From assembly GCA_032622095.1 (NCBI GenBank), contig CP136066.1:49886911-49950910 (forward strand): a stretch of DNA of 64,000 bases, read 5' to 3'. Position numbers and translations under genes: made by a program. This DNA comes from Siphonodentalium dalli (taxonomy: Eukaryota; Mollusca; Scaphopoda; Gadilida; Siphonodentaliidae). How positions within the stretch are numbered: position 1 is the stretch's first letter; each line of letters opens with the position of its first letter. Under the pieces are notes generated by a model. That model did not search any database. It was not told the origin of the DNA and saw only the letters and a program-made list of their open reading frames with translations. Positions 46,905 through 59,189 of the stretch are shown here, one piece after another.

Positions 46905-47150
46905 GGAACCAAATAAGCTTACTTGGTTCCACAAAATCTCCCAGTCGGAACCAACAGAGTTGGTTCTTCGCAGCCGAAGAACCATTTGGTTCTTAACTGT
47001 AGCTGGATGGAACCTAAAATAGAACCAATTGGTTCTACGCCACATCTATTGTGGAACCAAAAAAGACCAACTGGTTCCATTCGGTTCTTCTCTGTAACAG
47101 TGTAGAGCCAGTTGGTTCTACACCACATTTATTGGAGAACCAAACATCAT
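46905..47150. repeat. Cluster of GAACC...GGTTC dyads
   Basis: Dyads include GAACCAACAGAGTTGGTTC (46949-46967), GAACCATTTGGTTC (46979-46992), AGAACCAATTGGTTCT (perfect 16 bp, 47021-47036) and GGTTCCATTCGGTTC. A longer unit, ggttctacgccacatctatt and ggttctacaccacatttatt, is duplicated ~80 bp apart. Confidence 0.8.
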
Positions 47151-47199
47151 CGGAGCAAGGTTTAACATTTTAACTATTGTATTATGTACTCCAGTTATC

Positions 47200-48049
47200 C
47201 TAGGTACCCTGTGTCACATGCACGGCGTTGTCAGTGGATGTTACAGGGATGTCGCAATCACCCCACTAGTTTTGTTATAACATTTCAAACTTGTCCAAAA
47301 TCTCTTGTAGGACATCATTGTTCAAAATTCAACTCAGTCTCGATTAAAATGCCAATATACAATATTAAAATTAGGCACCAACCTATTATCAAATAGTCTA
47401 TGTATAATTGTAAATACGTCACCATCTGTTTATATTTCATGTAGCACCCATGTGGCAACAGTAATACGGTCGGCTAGGACATGCCGTACCTGTGTAATAT
47501 AATTTTGTTAGTGGTTTACATATTAATAGGAGATAGCCTGTCAACAATTGCGGGCGACAAACATGACATTCAAGAACATTGAATGAAGAATTAGTTTAAG
47601 CTGATAATAAACGCTCTGGATTGCTAATTGTTTAAGTCACTTGATGACGACGCCACATATTCGTGACATTTCCCGTGTCTTGTTACATCTGTCCACCAAT
47701 TTTCCCACATATGTTCTAAGCTGATAATAAACGCTCTTTAATATGACCACACGCTAGCGTAATTAACGAACCACAGCTAAAACACACGCATAAGCTAGGA
47801 TATATATGTGTCTTTTTAATCCTATAACATAACTTCAGAGATGTGTACTCCCATCAAATCAGATTAACTTAGGCCTTATATCGTGGTGTGATTATGATAT
47901 ATTACACTCCAGACATGCACAAGGGTTCATCGGCATAGTTGGTTCTATAGCAATTTCGTGTATAATATCATATCATACATCAAGGCATGTGAGAAATTAG
48001 AGATTCACAATGCAAACGGACTACGAGATCACCGACTCAAGAGCATGAT
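47200..48049. other. Gene-free stretch
   Basis: Only a 15-bp direct repeat 'aagctgataataaac' plus 'gctct' (about 47598 and 47717) stands out. Confidence 0.4.
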
Positions 48050-48300
48050 TTAAAAAAATGTGTTGCTGGCCAAACCTATTGGTGTTGACGAATCAAATAC
48101 AGTGTTCGTGTAAAGTTCCTTTGTATTATAAACACTTATTGCCGCCTTGTTCCAGCTATCCTGCAAAATCCTCGCTGTGTACGCTTTCACAGACCTTTCA
48201 GTGAACTCTGGCGTCAGAAGGATATCAAATTTCCGTTGATCTTCCAAATATCGCGAAATGCATTGCATGATTACAGCCATACTAGACTTTGTACAGTAAT
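48050..48300 (-). CDS. Unrecognised terminal exon, 82 residues
   Basis: A minus-strand frame is open from a plausible acceptor (accttgttatcag/ATTACTG, phase 1) to TAA at 48050. The translation looks protein-like: MAVIMQCISRYLEDQRKFDI, TPEFTERSVKAYTARILQDS and WNKAAISVYNTKELY. I cannot name the family, and no upstream exon was located. It could be a gene end or a transposon remnant. Confidence 0.35.
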
Positions 48301-49070
48301 CTGATAACAAGGTTGCAATCCAATGTTTAAAGATTATAGAATGTTTAATGCATATTTAGTTGTTTCTTTAGTTTATTTGCTCAATACATTATCTTCAATA
48401 AATTCTTCTTCATTTCCAAATCGATGTTCAGGTGAGGTAGCAATTTTGAACAGTGTGTATCAAATTTTTAGAACGTCAAATGTAGAAAGCATTTAACAGA
48501 TGGGTCTGCAAGTAAACAAATAATCCCACCCCAATTATGGTCTAGTTACATGTACGTACGTTATAATTCTCGAATGGCGCAGTGTTGAGTTGGGAAAGCT
48601 CGAAGTTGTGATTGGTGGTTTAACATTTCTGAATTCCAACACATTCTTTCATAAACTGATCTAACCGTTTATTGTGTGCGTTGATTAAAACTCGAACAAT
48701 AGCTGGATATCAATATTGCATTTGCTCACCATTCATTCTTTCAAATATGACCAAAAACAAAAACGGAAGAAATGTGCGGGTTACTTGACTCGTGTTTTCT
48801 CAAAGCGGAAAACTTTTATTTTGAATTTGATTGCAAGGGAAATCGGGAACGGAAAACGGACTCTGAATGTTAACACTTCGCAAGTCGGGTGCGTTATTGT
48901 GAAAACAAATACCTGGTGATCTCAGTTGGATACGAAATTACTGAATTGACGGCTCCATTTCTGATATCACTATTTTTATGAATATGTCCCATCTATATGC
49001 GTTTTTATCGCAAAACTATGTGTATTATTGAGCTAAACTTAGCACAAACACTATATATAAATTTAGCACT

Positions 49071-49098
49071 ACTACTACACTACTACACTACTACACAG
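49071..49098. repeat. (ACT/ACTAC)n microsatellite
   Basis: 'actactactacactactac' and a further unit. Confidence 0.9.
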
Positions 49099-49872
49099 CT
49101 CTCGGAAATCAGAATCCATCAGTAATGCGCTACAACGGCAACAACAACAAATCCCTTAATAAAACACTAACACGACATCCATTTAGTTTACTTATATAGT
49201 TTTTACCTTCTTAATTTCTATAAAGTAAGCGGAATTTCTTTTCTAAAAGATGTCAGCAGTTTTGATTTTTGATATAGTACATCACGCGGCAGTATAAGTT
49301 AGCCCAAAATTCTATTCATAATTAATCGATTGATTAGTCTAAGGCCGCGCACATAGTTAGTAGACATGGCCAGTTATTATTTTGACCGTTTTGTTGTCAT
49401 CTATGTCAACAATGTGACGTCAGTTCGTGTGTTTCATTGGGATGTGAAACGCATGATCCATTTGGCAGTGGACCAATCACGTAACAGTATTTAGTGTAAC
49501 ACATGGGCTATTTACATATTACGTATACACGGACTGGTCATGCCTTGTACAATCTTATATAGTTATCGAGATCACTGTCTATAAGGACACATGTCCAATT
49601 TTTACAGACAGTAACAACAGCTTATATATTTCCGTTAGGTAGGAAAACCATTTCCCGAGTACACAAAGTCCGTACTTCAGTTGTATTTGTCATATTGTTT
49701 TCAACATACTTGATCCCAAATAATGTGACATGTGTAACAGTTACTAATTTTAAGTTCGAGGCTTGGACAATAGGTGCCACCTTAATGCTCAAATGAGATC
49801 AAAACATTAATGTATGTACATGCAAGTTGAAATGTGTATATGAGTCTATTATATATTTGTGTTCAACCACAG

Positions 49873-51141
49873 AACTACAAGAGGCCAAGGGTAGAGGAGA
49901 ATACATGGGGTGTTTCTTAGACGATTGGGACCGGGACCTGTGCGGATTGTCTGTCGTCGACAAAGATCAGAACTCACCTGCTTTCTGCATCAACTTCTGC
50001 GCGGCTCAAGGTGAGAATCAATGGGGAAGAGATCACGTTGTGATAACGTGAATATCAGAAAAGTAGAATAAACCAGTTCGCTGTTGTCATCTAGTTAAAA
50101 CAAATAGCTCAATACATTTATATATGTTCAGTGCCAAACCTAAACACCAACACGTAGTTGATTATATATACATACAATGTAACGCACATAATAATGCAAG
50201 AACGGTTGTTGACTGTCATATGAATATTTAATGAATATACCATGGCTTGGAGTTGCCTACAACAATATAGTGCCATGAGGGAGCGTTGTGGTTCCCAACA
50301 CGGAGTGGAGGAATTACATCATTCCCAGTTAATGGAATGGTCAGCTCAAAACCATGCTCTACTGTTTAAATATTTATATGACACTCAACGTCTTTGTAGA
50401 CTTTCATCTGCCTCCATTTCGGGTTTTCCCGACCTGTTCATTTGAAAAATGCAATGTGACAAAGAAGTCCACACTGAGAGGCTCCATAATTATCACTCAG
50501 TTCATCAGTATTTTAAATTAGCATACATAATCTAAACACAGAGGAACGTTTCATTATCCATTGGTTTACCATTTAGAAAACAAACACTCGAAAGAAAAAA
50601 ACGACGCAAATTTGTCAAATTTCTCACAAGAAATCCGATCGACTATGAGACGAAGTATAATATGGTAGCGTTGTTGTGGGGAGTTTTTTTTATAAATTTA
50701 TTTATCGCCGGAATTAAGGCTACATAGCTTCATGTCCCACATTAAGGATCTGATAAACTATCGCACACTTATTTCTATATGGTGTATTTGCGATTATTGC
50801 TAAAAATCCGAAACAGTAATTGTAACTACGGATAGGGGAAAACAACAATAAATAGAAAGATCACAAATTCTAGTTACGTAACACATCATTGGTAATTCTT
50901 ATATGTGTTAGTTCATCATGCGAAATGTATAAATGTGGGTGAATAGATTCTTATTTCGTATGAATTATTTTCAGGATACCATTACGCGGGCATGCAGAAC
51001 AGGATTATGTGTATCTGCGGCATTAGCTATGGCAAATATGGAAGCCTTCCTGAATACAGATGTCGCTCGACCTGCCCAGGAGACAATACTCATGATTGTG
51101 GACAAGGCTATACTTCTACGGTGTTCAAAACTGGAGCGTGA
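49873..51141 (+). CDS. WSC-domain protein, two visible exons
   Basis: Exon 49873-50010 (acceptor caaccacag, donor ctcaag/gtgaga, phase 1 to 1) joins exon 50975-51137/51141 (acceptor tattttcag). Together they encode one complete WSC domain: GEYMGCFLDDWDRDL, FCINFCAAQ+GYHYAGMQN, RIMCICGISYGKYGSLPEY and CRSTCPGDNTHDCGQG. The paired cysteines, 'YAGmQ', 'C.CG..YGkYG' and 'CPG' are the family's core, seen in extracellular carbohydrate-binding modules of surface receptors and lectin-like proteins. The frame meets TGA at 51139-51141. A donor-like gtgagg at 51138 could instead continue the gene, but the three downstream acceptors I tried all stop at once or within five codons. The upstream exon with the signal peptide was not found. 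The product is inferred to be secreted or membrane-bound. Confidence 0.8.
50011..50974 (+). other. Intron within the WSC codon for Gly
   Basis: GT...AG intron of 964 bp splitting a Gly codon (G/GA). The open frame at 50242-50445 inside it is not conserved-looking. Confidence 0.75.
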
Positions 51142-51291
51142 GGCCACACTCAGACTCAACAACGGCTCCGTCAATTTCACTGGAAGTAACACACACTACC
51201 GAGGCATATCTGTAACAACGAATCTATTGTAAATGGGTAGACATTCGATAGACTGGCAAATTGTATAAAATTAGTGTTCAGTTTGTATTAA

Positions 51292-51764
51292 AGGCCCACT
51301 TAATTTTCGATTCAGATTATTTCGTATATTGCCTTGATATACGGTCTTAATAACAAACTATGCCATACGATATGATTAAAATGCTATAATTCACCATTTG
51401 CAACGTCTGTATCTCAGAAGGTGCCCATAAAGTAATAGAAAATAGCTTAAATAATAAAATAATTTCTCCATTATGGCTCCCAGAATGCAACAAAGTTCAA
51501 AGTATAGTTTATTTGCAATGGAAGGGTAATAACTCTATATCTAAATATATAGAGTTAGTCCCCCTCCATTGAAAATAATAGACATTGTGCATAAACTGGA
51601 GCACAGAACAGACAGCGATATCTCAACAAAAGCAACATGTTCACTGCTTATTACATCGAATAATTTGAAAATACAATGTGTTGGGGCTTCCTCTTTCAAA
51701 AGGTATATCATATGGCATATATTTTATATAATGTGATTTAGGGGTTCGAAAATTAAGTGGGCGT
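51292..51764. mobile_element. MITE with TTAA target site, ~20-bp TIRs
   Basis: AGGCCCACTTAATTTTCGA at the left and the complement of ACGCCCACTTAATTTTCGA at the right are bounded by TTAA at 51288-51291 and 51765-51768, as for piggyBac-type elements. The 473-bp body has a small central hairpin (actctatat/atatagagt, about 51531-51558). Confidence 0.75.
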
Positions 51765-51769
51765 TTAAA

Positions 51770-53950
51770 TATGACATAGCGATTGTTTTGTGATGCTATT
51801 TGACAATCATTCAAGGTGATGGACTCACCAACAGAACCACACATTGTAACCATTACACGTCTATTTATAAGAAAGTATATTTCCAGCTGAATTTGCCGAG
51901 TCGTTGAGAATGAATTAAGTCAATTCAATAGGTTACATACAATTTATATTTTCCTTAGACAACAGTGACGCGTGTTAAAAGCGCACATATGTTTACCAAA
52001 ATCTCATACTTCACATGGAGAGAGTCTCAAGCATTATATAGTCATTGTATGAAGCCGATGTGTGTGCTGGTTTGTCCATTCACATTCACATACATTGTTT
52101 CGCTGACCACCGAAGGGTTCACAGCAAATTCAGAAATATAAACATCAAAATTGATGGCAACATCCAGCAATGTCCTAATCGTGCATGCTGTGTACTATGT
52201 TGATTAGATTCTTTTTATTTTCTATCAATCAGTTGACAGGACTTTATATCCTATTCTAGTTTCTCAACAGAAATTCAACTCTAAGGATTAAGTTGTATGT
52301 AACCTATATCATATTGAAGATCGAGATGAATCAATTCAATATTTACTGATGTTATGTTTGAAGATGTATATTTTATTAATTAAATATAGCAGTTTCCATC
52401 CACCAAGATGGGTGTAAATTATCTACTATGGTGTGACATGCCCGTAGTATAGATTAACGCAGATTAACAATTTGACAGTGATAAACCTATGGATTTTGAA
52501 GAATATGAACTATACATCAGTTTGTAAATTTTGCATATAAATGTTATTTATGTATTTCCCCGAAAGGGCATCGACAAGTTTACACATACTTATCGCAATA
52601 AGGAATCCAACCTGTCCGATATCGAATCCCAGAAATGTGTAATTCAGCTGGGACTGCCTCTCGAAAGAAATGTGTAACTTTAAAAATCTTTAGTATTCAA
52701 AATGGAATGGCGGCTAAATCTTCATTTCTCAGGCCTCGATGTCCAGCATAATAGTTTTAATTTATTAAATTGAAAGCTTTTTATGCTATTCGCAATCATT
52801 TTTATTAAACCAATGTGGCCCCACAACTATTATCTCAGTATCAACAGGATCATAAACAAACTTCAGCAGATAGTGAATATCAATTTCTGATTTTGGTACC
52901 TCGTGTTTTTACAGAATCGCATGGCGTTGATTCTTTTCCAAGCAGTGATATCGAAATATTTGGGTTTTCAGATCCCCGGGCCAGTTAGATATGACTGCTC
53001 GATCTATGGGGGAGAGGTTTGCTGGGTATTAGTTTCAGAACACCTAGTATTCGAGCGATTAGCTAACCTGAAATCTTATGACGCAATCAAATGACTCAAA
53101 ATTTATTCATACACCCCGGTTATATATTAGCTGTTTCATAACACTCTTATCAATTACATAGTCGGAGATATTGGAATTGCTTTATCTATCAGTGTCGACC
53201 TTGCGAAGATCGTCAACAGGCGGCTTATTCCAAATGCTTCGGAACCCTCATCCAGTAATACCGAACATTATTTATGCGTATAATCTAACCGATATAATAA
53301 ACTAACCAACCAGGGTTACTGAAACGTCATCAGCTCTCGTGTGATATACTATAATCAACAATTCAAATTCTCGGCTTTTGATATCACTGCCTGGACAAAG
53401 ATTCAACGATATGCAGTTTCTTTCACAGCAGAAGTCAGTTATAAATTTCATCGCCATACATTTATACATTCTAAAAGCATAACACACAAATGTTTGCCCT
53501 GAAATTAAATAATGGATGGAATGTAATAACCTAACCTAGATATAAAGTATGGAATTTAATATGTCCATGTCTAATTCTTATTACTATTATTAAATGATGA
53601 TCTTTGAGAAATTTGATGGTAGATTTCAGGATGATTGAATTAAATGTATTATTGAAAATGTTGCATGTTGTAAAATTTGTAAATCTGTATCATTTAAAGT
53701 TTAAAACTTACAATTTAAATTAAGTTAATATATATATGGTACGATCTAAATTTCCAGTACAATTTGCAAAGATACACAGATGAATATTATAACAATTGCT
53801 ATATGCCTTTCAGTTAGACGAGACCATTATTTTTTTACCTGGTCACTTTGCGACCACATGAGACATTATCATATGAAAATGCCTTAGAGTTCACGCACGC
53901 ATCACTGCATGTTTGACTGCTAATAAGATCTTATGATAAGGCGCATGTAG
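51770..53950. other. Gene-free stretch downstream of the WSC exons
   Basis: Good acceptor-like strings at about 51887 and 52915 open only short frames. Nothing joins in phase to the WSC exon. Confidence 0.4.
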
Positions 53951-53964
53951 TGTGCATTTTCTCT

Positions 53965-54480
53965 CGCTCCATCCTCATCTTGTTCACCCTATATATCCCA
54001 GAACCCATGTAATAGCCCATGTGTCTATCTGTTATCAAGCCCCGATATTAACACACAATCCCAGGAAGAATTATATATGCATTGTACAGGGCCCCTTCAT
54101 GACAAGTAATGGAGGACACCCGAAAATCCATGTTCTTACTGTGTCGTTCTCTCTTTCTACCTGATAAAATAAATCAGCATACATATTATAATATATTTAC
54201 GTATTCACATGTCCAATGAACATTTATGTGACATGTATCTTGTAGATAATTAAACAATGTTTAAACCAAAGCATTTCAATGCGAATGGTACACGGGTTTT
54301 ATATTCAAGTTAAACCAATATGGGATAATTGGACACCTACAAATAAACTTATAATTAGTTAGCCAACCGATCACAACATGTATTGGGTTGGCATTTCATA
54401 TTCTGATCAGTCAACAATCGGAGCTGGTATGTATCAAGGATTTTTTATTGGGTCCTTTTCCCATATTTATCTTACATTAA
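53965..54480 (+). repeat. Segmental duplication SD, copy 1
   Basis: 'cctatatatcccagaaccca' through 'gtatgtatcaaggatttttt' matches copy 2 (54935-55925) at roughly 85-90% by eye. Confidence 0.8.
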
Positions 54481-54934
54481 CAATATATAATATTGTATTT
54501 GTGGACTTATTTATCACCATCATATCTCTGACTCCTATGTATGCTGGTGGCATATGTTTTTCCAGTGTTAAACTGCGAGTTCAGTGTGCCCAGAATCTTA
54601 CCGGCTGATGGTCTTGATCGCGTGTCGCAATGGTAAAAAATAATGGATGGTTAATTTAAACATTAAAAAAGTATGGTCTTAAGAAATTGCGAATTTGTAG
54701 CGTGAGGGGTGGTGTTATATAATTAGTGCCCCAAAAAAGTAGGTAAGCATGAGTGATCCTTCTCAACCCTAGAATTCTGTGAAATGGCAAAATATTATAT
54801 TATAAATGTATCATTATTTAAGTGATGCTTTCAGTGAAAAGACCAGCAATGTAGAAATATTCTGTGACATCCCCAAAGCATATTTTCCCACTCCATCATC
54901 ATCTTCGTCACCGGAAGGCTACTCTTATTCTCAA

Positions 54935-55925
54935 TACCCTATATATCCCAGAACCCATGCAATATCCTATTTATCTATCTATTATCCAGCCACGATATTA
55001 ACGGAAAATCCAGAGAAGAATTATATATGCATTGTACAGGGCCCTTCATGACACATAGGGAGGACACCCGAAAAGCTCAGTCTGTTATCCCGAAAATCCG
55101 CACATTATCTTCTTATACTTAAAGGTACTCAATCCGATCAGGCGCTCCTAAATTACTATTTCTTTGGCTTCGAGGGTAAACAATATTTGATTCGAGTCGA
55201 TGAAGCTACCCATCAAAGCTCAGAGTGATCAGATATCGATTTTTGAACTTTATTATTTCAATTGTTTGTAGGACAGAAGCACGAGGGCAAACGGAAGGTC
55301 TTGCAGATAAAGATGGATAACTCTAAAATCAAGTGGTTATTATTACCACTTGATTTTAGAGTTATCCATCTTTATATTCAATGGCACAAATAAGCCAGCC
55401 AACGACATTTCAGGTGTACGCCCTTTAACATGTGTTTTCACTGTAGTCCTCGCCATAAAACGGAATAACTAATATGACTCCATTATCTGCTTATTTCAAA
55501 ATCAAATTATCACATTATGTACCTATTTAACATTATAGGTTGATTATGTGCGTATTTGCGTGAGGATATGTTGGAAAAGCCATGTGCTTACTGTGTCCCT
55601 ATGTTTCTACCTGATAAAATAAATCACCATACCTATTATAATTATATATTTACGTATTAACATGTCCAATGCACATTTATGTAACATGTATTTTGTAGAA
55701 AAGTTAACTATGTTTAAACCAAGGCATTTCAACGTGTATGGTACATGGGTTTTATATTCAAGTTAACCCAATGTGTAACAATTGGACACCTACTGAACTA
55801 AACTGATGATTACTTAACCAACCGATCACAAGATGTATTTGGTTGGCATTTCATATTCTGATTACGCAACAATCGGTGCTGGTATGTATCAAGGATTTTT
55901 ATTGGGCCCTTTTTATCTTACATTG
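54935..55925 (+). repeat. Segmental duplication SD, copy 2, interrupted
   Basis: Two homologous parts (about 54935-55085 and 55575-55925) flank ~490 bp absent from copy 1. The extra piece contains a TTAA-bounded block (about 55118-55429) with the hairpin at 55308-55374. Confidence 0.75.
55308..55374. repeat. Perfect hairpin, 29-bp arms, 9-bp loop
   Basis: taaagatggataactctaaa continues to 'atcaagtgg' (55308-55336) and is exactly complementary to 55346-55374; the loop is ttattatta. It lies inside a probable MITE ('ttaaaggtac' left, 'gccctttaa' right). Confidence 0.9.
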
Positions 55926-55984
55926 ACGACATAGCATAATTGTAACGAATGATGGTCTCGTTAGCGTGTCGCAATGGAGGAAAA

Positions 55985-56470
55985 TAATGGATGGTTAAAT
56001 TAAGCGCTAAAAGGAATTATAGTATGAATCATCGAATGTTAAAATTAATGTTCAAAGCTTATTCTTTTTCGCTCATAAAATATATGAACGGCGATGCTGT
56101 TTGGGATAACGCCTCACACAATCTCCTCAATAAGCTCGACCGCCTCTACCTAGATTCTGGCTTGATCTGTTCCATTTCTGCAAACTTTCTGGTAATAAAT
56201 TTCTTCAGGATCTGGGATGGTGCCCACTCAATGAAGTAAGAACACATTTGGCGGAACATTTACAATGAAACAAATCACTGACTACCTTGCCAATCTATTG
56301 CCCAATACTTTTGGTGAATTAATCAAGTACCGCCTGAAGAATTCCAGTTCGTATTTAGCATTACTTAAAAAAAGCAATTGGATTCCACCTTATTTCCTAG
56401 TATGATTGTCGAATGGCATCGTAAGCTGGGGAGAAACCCTTCATCAATATCGATGATGTGTCTGCAAAAA
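55985..56470 (+). pseudogene. Decayed LINE reverse transcriptase, C-terminal thumb region
   Basis: Frame 1 reads MLKLMFKAYSFSLIKYMNGD, AVWDN and LDRLYLDSGLIC. A shifted frame gives LQDLGWCPLNEVRTHLAEH. Another gives ITDYLANLLPNTFGELIKYR, LKNSS and, after a further shift, SMIVEWHRKL. This order (L...AY...YG..VWDN, KL..L.L.AG, LGW.PL..RR, YL..L.P, YnLRn, S...WN.L) is the region after the palm in non-LTR reverse transcriptases. At least three frameshifts or stops make it a pseudogene. Confidence 0.7.
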
Positions 56471-57300
56471 TGTGTTCAGTTGTAAACTTTGGTAATTTGT
56501 AAATCAAAAGTAGTCAAGGCGTAATGTACGTATGTTCAGAACGTGGATCCGACGTATAGATATGTAAATGCTAAAACTTTCCGCAATGTAGTGTTGGCAA
56601 CTCAGCGTTTATGCCACATCATGAATCTCAAAACAACCATGAACCATGATGGTTAATATGCTTAGGAACACTTCAAATATTCACCCAAAGCCACAATCTT
56701 TGTATAACATGGGCACAAGGAAGTGGAATATTTTACATTGCCGTCCGATATAACTACAGTGATCTGAACTTCGATAAATTTCGTAATAATACTGCGCTTA
56801 GACCATGTTGCTAGTATGACTATTCCTTTATCGATATCAAAATAAGACCAGTAAATTGTCGTCTTTTGTGAAAAGGCTTACTCTTAATCTTAATCCCAAG
56901 ATCGATCCATCCAATATGTACGTGTCTGGCCGTTTCCTGAACTTATTTCTACAATTCTCCACTCACCTGTATCCGCATATATATAGCCACAGACTACAGC
57001 ACGGGCAAGTTGACTATATTACTAACATCGCTAGTCACCATGATCTACATACATTTAACCAATCCAGGAATATGTGTGAGCTTTATTCCGAGCCAGGAGC
57101 CGTTAGCATCATTTGTTCATTACAAGCTGAAACATGCTCCTTTTGGGAACCTATATTTAGCAGTGTAGGGGCTTGCTGCCCTTTGTGCATGGCAATATTG
57201 TTTTAAAGATACGGGCGGTGTTGGCAGTGGGTATGCTGTTAAAGGTGGATTATCTCTTTCTAAACATGTATTATATAGTTACCGGGATATAAACAAAATA
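56471..57300. other. No recognised gene
   Basis: The 116-codon frame at 56856-57206 resembles nothing I know. It may be the remaining 3' part of the LINE. Confidence 0.35.
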
Positions 57301-57304
57301 GATC

Positions 57305-57700
57305 TGAATCGAAGACTCCTGTCCGGAAATGCTTCTATCTATTAATATTAATTTTATTTCGAATATTTTCTGATCTAAACAGGTGTGGTTGTTTAGCTAA
57401 CGAACAATAGTGGTTACTGTTAACAGAGACCAGAATTCTTATTGTGAAATATTGTCACAAATCAACGTTAATTATATTCATTATCGCCTATACATATGCA
57501 ATAAAACAATACAACCAATCAATCTGGGACATTTGGCGATCGTACGTAGCCATAGGAACAGCCTAATGCTCTATATCGCTATAAGGTATCACCCGAATGG
57601 TCTGTTCTAAAAATAGACAAATAAACGGTCACAGTAAAATATTCGAAATAACATCAATACTAATTGATAGAAGCCTTTCCGGACAGGGGTCTTCATTTCA
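57305..57700. mobile_element. ~400-bp element with ~75-bp inverted ends
   Basis: 'gactcctgtccggaaatgct' and then 'tctat.tatta...ttatttcgaatatttt' at the left is the reverse complement of 57625-57700. The interior has no transposase. Target duplication was not resolved. Confidence 0.7.
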
Positions 57701-58165
57701 TATTGATTAGTTCATACCCGCGCAAATTCAAATTTAAGAAATATGATTCTAAAAAAAACTGTATTTTCTTTCATTATACCGATAATATATATGTATATAT
57801 GCGCATATAATCTAATATTCGACCGATAATCGTGATTTTTATAACGATTAAAACAATTCCGAAGTTAGCCGAAGATCGTGTGTTGTAGACGAAGTCATGT
57901 GGTCATCAGCCCGGTCACATGATTGTCACATGTAAACAGAAGTATAGTCACATGATCGATCACGTGGTAACTCATTGACAACGCATAGATACGCAACGAT
58001 ACCATATCAAGTTTTGCGTGCAAAGCGATCATGAATTCGATCGCGGCTTTTGTTCAAAGATTGTTGCGTCATGGGAGAACACTGCGAATGCAAAACTTCG
58101 CCGAAATACATCGCAGTTCTCATAATTAAACATCTTTAGCGTGTTACTATTATATGTATCGCGAT

Positions 58166-58668
58166 CAGGGGGGGTGGGTGGTCAAAACCACCAACAAGCC
58201 ATTTTTTCCGCAACTAAAAAAAAAAATCCTGCTTGTTTTTTAGTGTATTGGCAATGAGTTGGGCTTCAAAACCACTTTGAATGAGAGAAATAATGTAATT
58301 GTAACTGTAAACTGACTGCAGGCAGTTATCGTGTTGTATTTTGTTGCAAATTTTGAAATCCAAGATGGCCGCTGGCAGCCATGTTTTTTTGCCCGAATGA
58401 CCTCAAAATGACTCATTCCTATTTACATGTCCTTGTTAACATCCATGATAAATAGTATGCACAGAAATTCATATACAGCTGTTTAGAGTGAATTTCCCCC
58501 CGCAAATCTCTGTTTTAGTGTTAAAAGGGGGGTGGGTGTCAACAAATGGTCGGAAAAAACTACCGAAAACGGAAAAAAAATTGGCGGTGGGGGTGGGTGG
58601 GTACAAAAAATGATCGAAAAGGACAAAATGCCATACGTGCCTGAATTTTTTTTCCGACCCCCCCCCTG
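58166..58668. mobile_element. Non-autonomous transposon, CAGGGGGG ends, 7-bp flank duplication
   Basis: CAGGGGGGG... at the left and ...CCCCCCCTG at the right are flanked on both sides by TCGCGAT (58159-58165 and 58669-58675). Subterminal 'gggtggtc' and 'ccgacc' blocks are roughly symmetrical. The 503-bp body contains no transposase. Confidence 0.65.
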
Positions 58669-59189
58669 TCGCGATGTGTTGTTATTGTAAAGCCATGACC
58701 GTATTTTACGTAGGACCTTGGCTACAACTGTTCTCGTAAAAGAGATCACAGATGAAGACTTTGGTATATTAATAAGTATTTAATAGCCCGATGTATTAAA
58801 ATGATCGTATAGTATTTCGGTTTTACGCGCAGTTATCAAAATAAACATGTGCTCGTGTTTCTCTTTTTTCGTTACCGGAATAGTCAAATTTATATTATAT
58901 ATTCATATAAAGATTGCATATATGCGATGACTTGCACAGTTAATAGACAATTATTATCATCTCGTAAACATTAAAGTTTTCAGATACCCTTAGTCGTGTG
59001 ACAATAGAGAGCGTTTCGTTTTAATTTATCGTAACGCAGTGAAACAAAAATAATTCGGTGTATTGTTGTCGTATTTAATAAATAATAATCAAGCCATTCA
59101 TTAGCAATATGATATGATAAGTTAATTTCATCGGTTGTGAATCATGTTTATATTAGGGCAATAAGGTGTATATGTTACAGTAAATCAGT

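Noticed and set aside
50242-50445. 67-aa ORF inside the WSC intron
   Set aside because: No homology recognised and no splice sites linking it to the WSC frame.
52903-53094. Possible next WSC-gene exon after acceptor gtgtttttacag
   Set aside because: Joined in the phase required by the WSC exon, it stops after five codons; the other frames match nothing I know.
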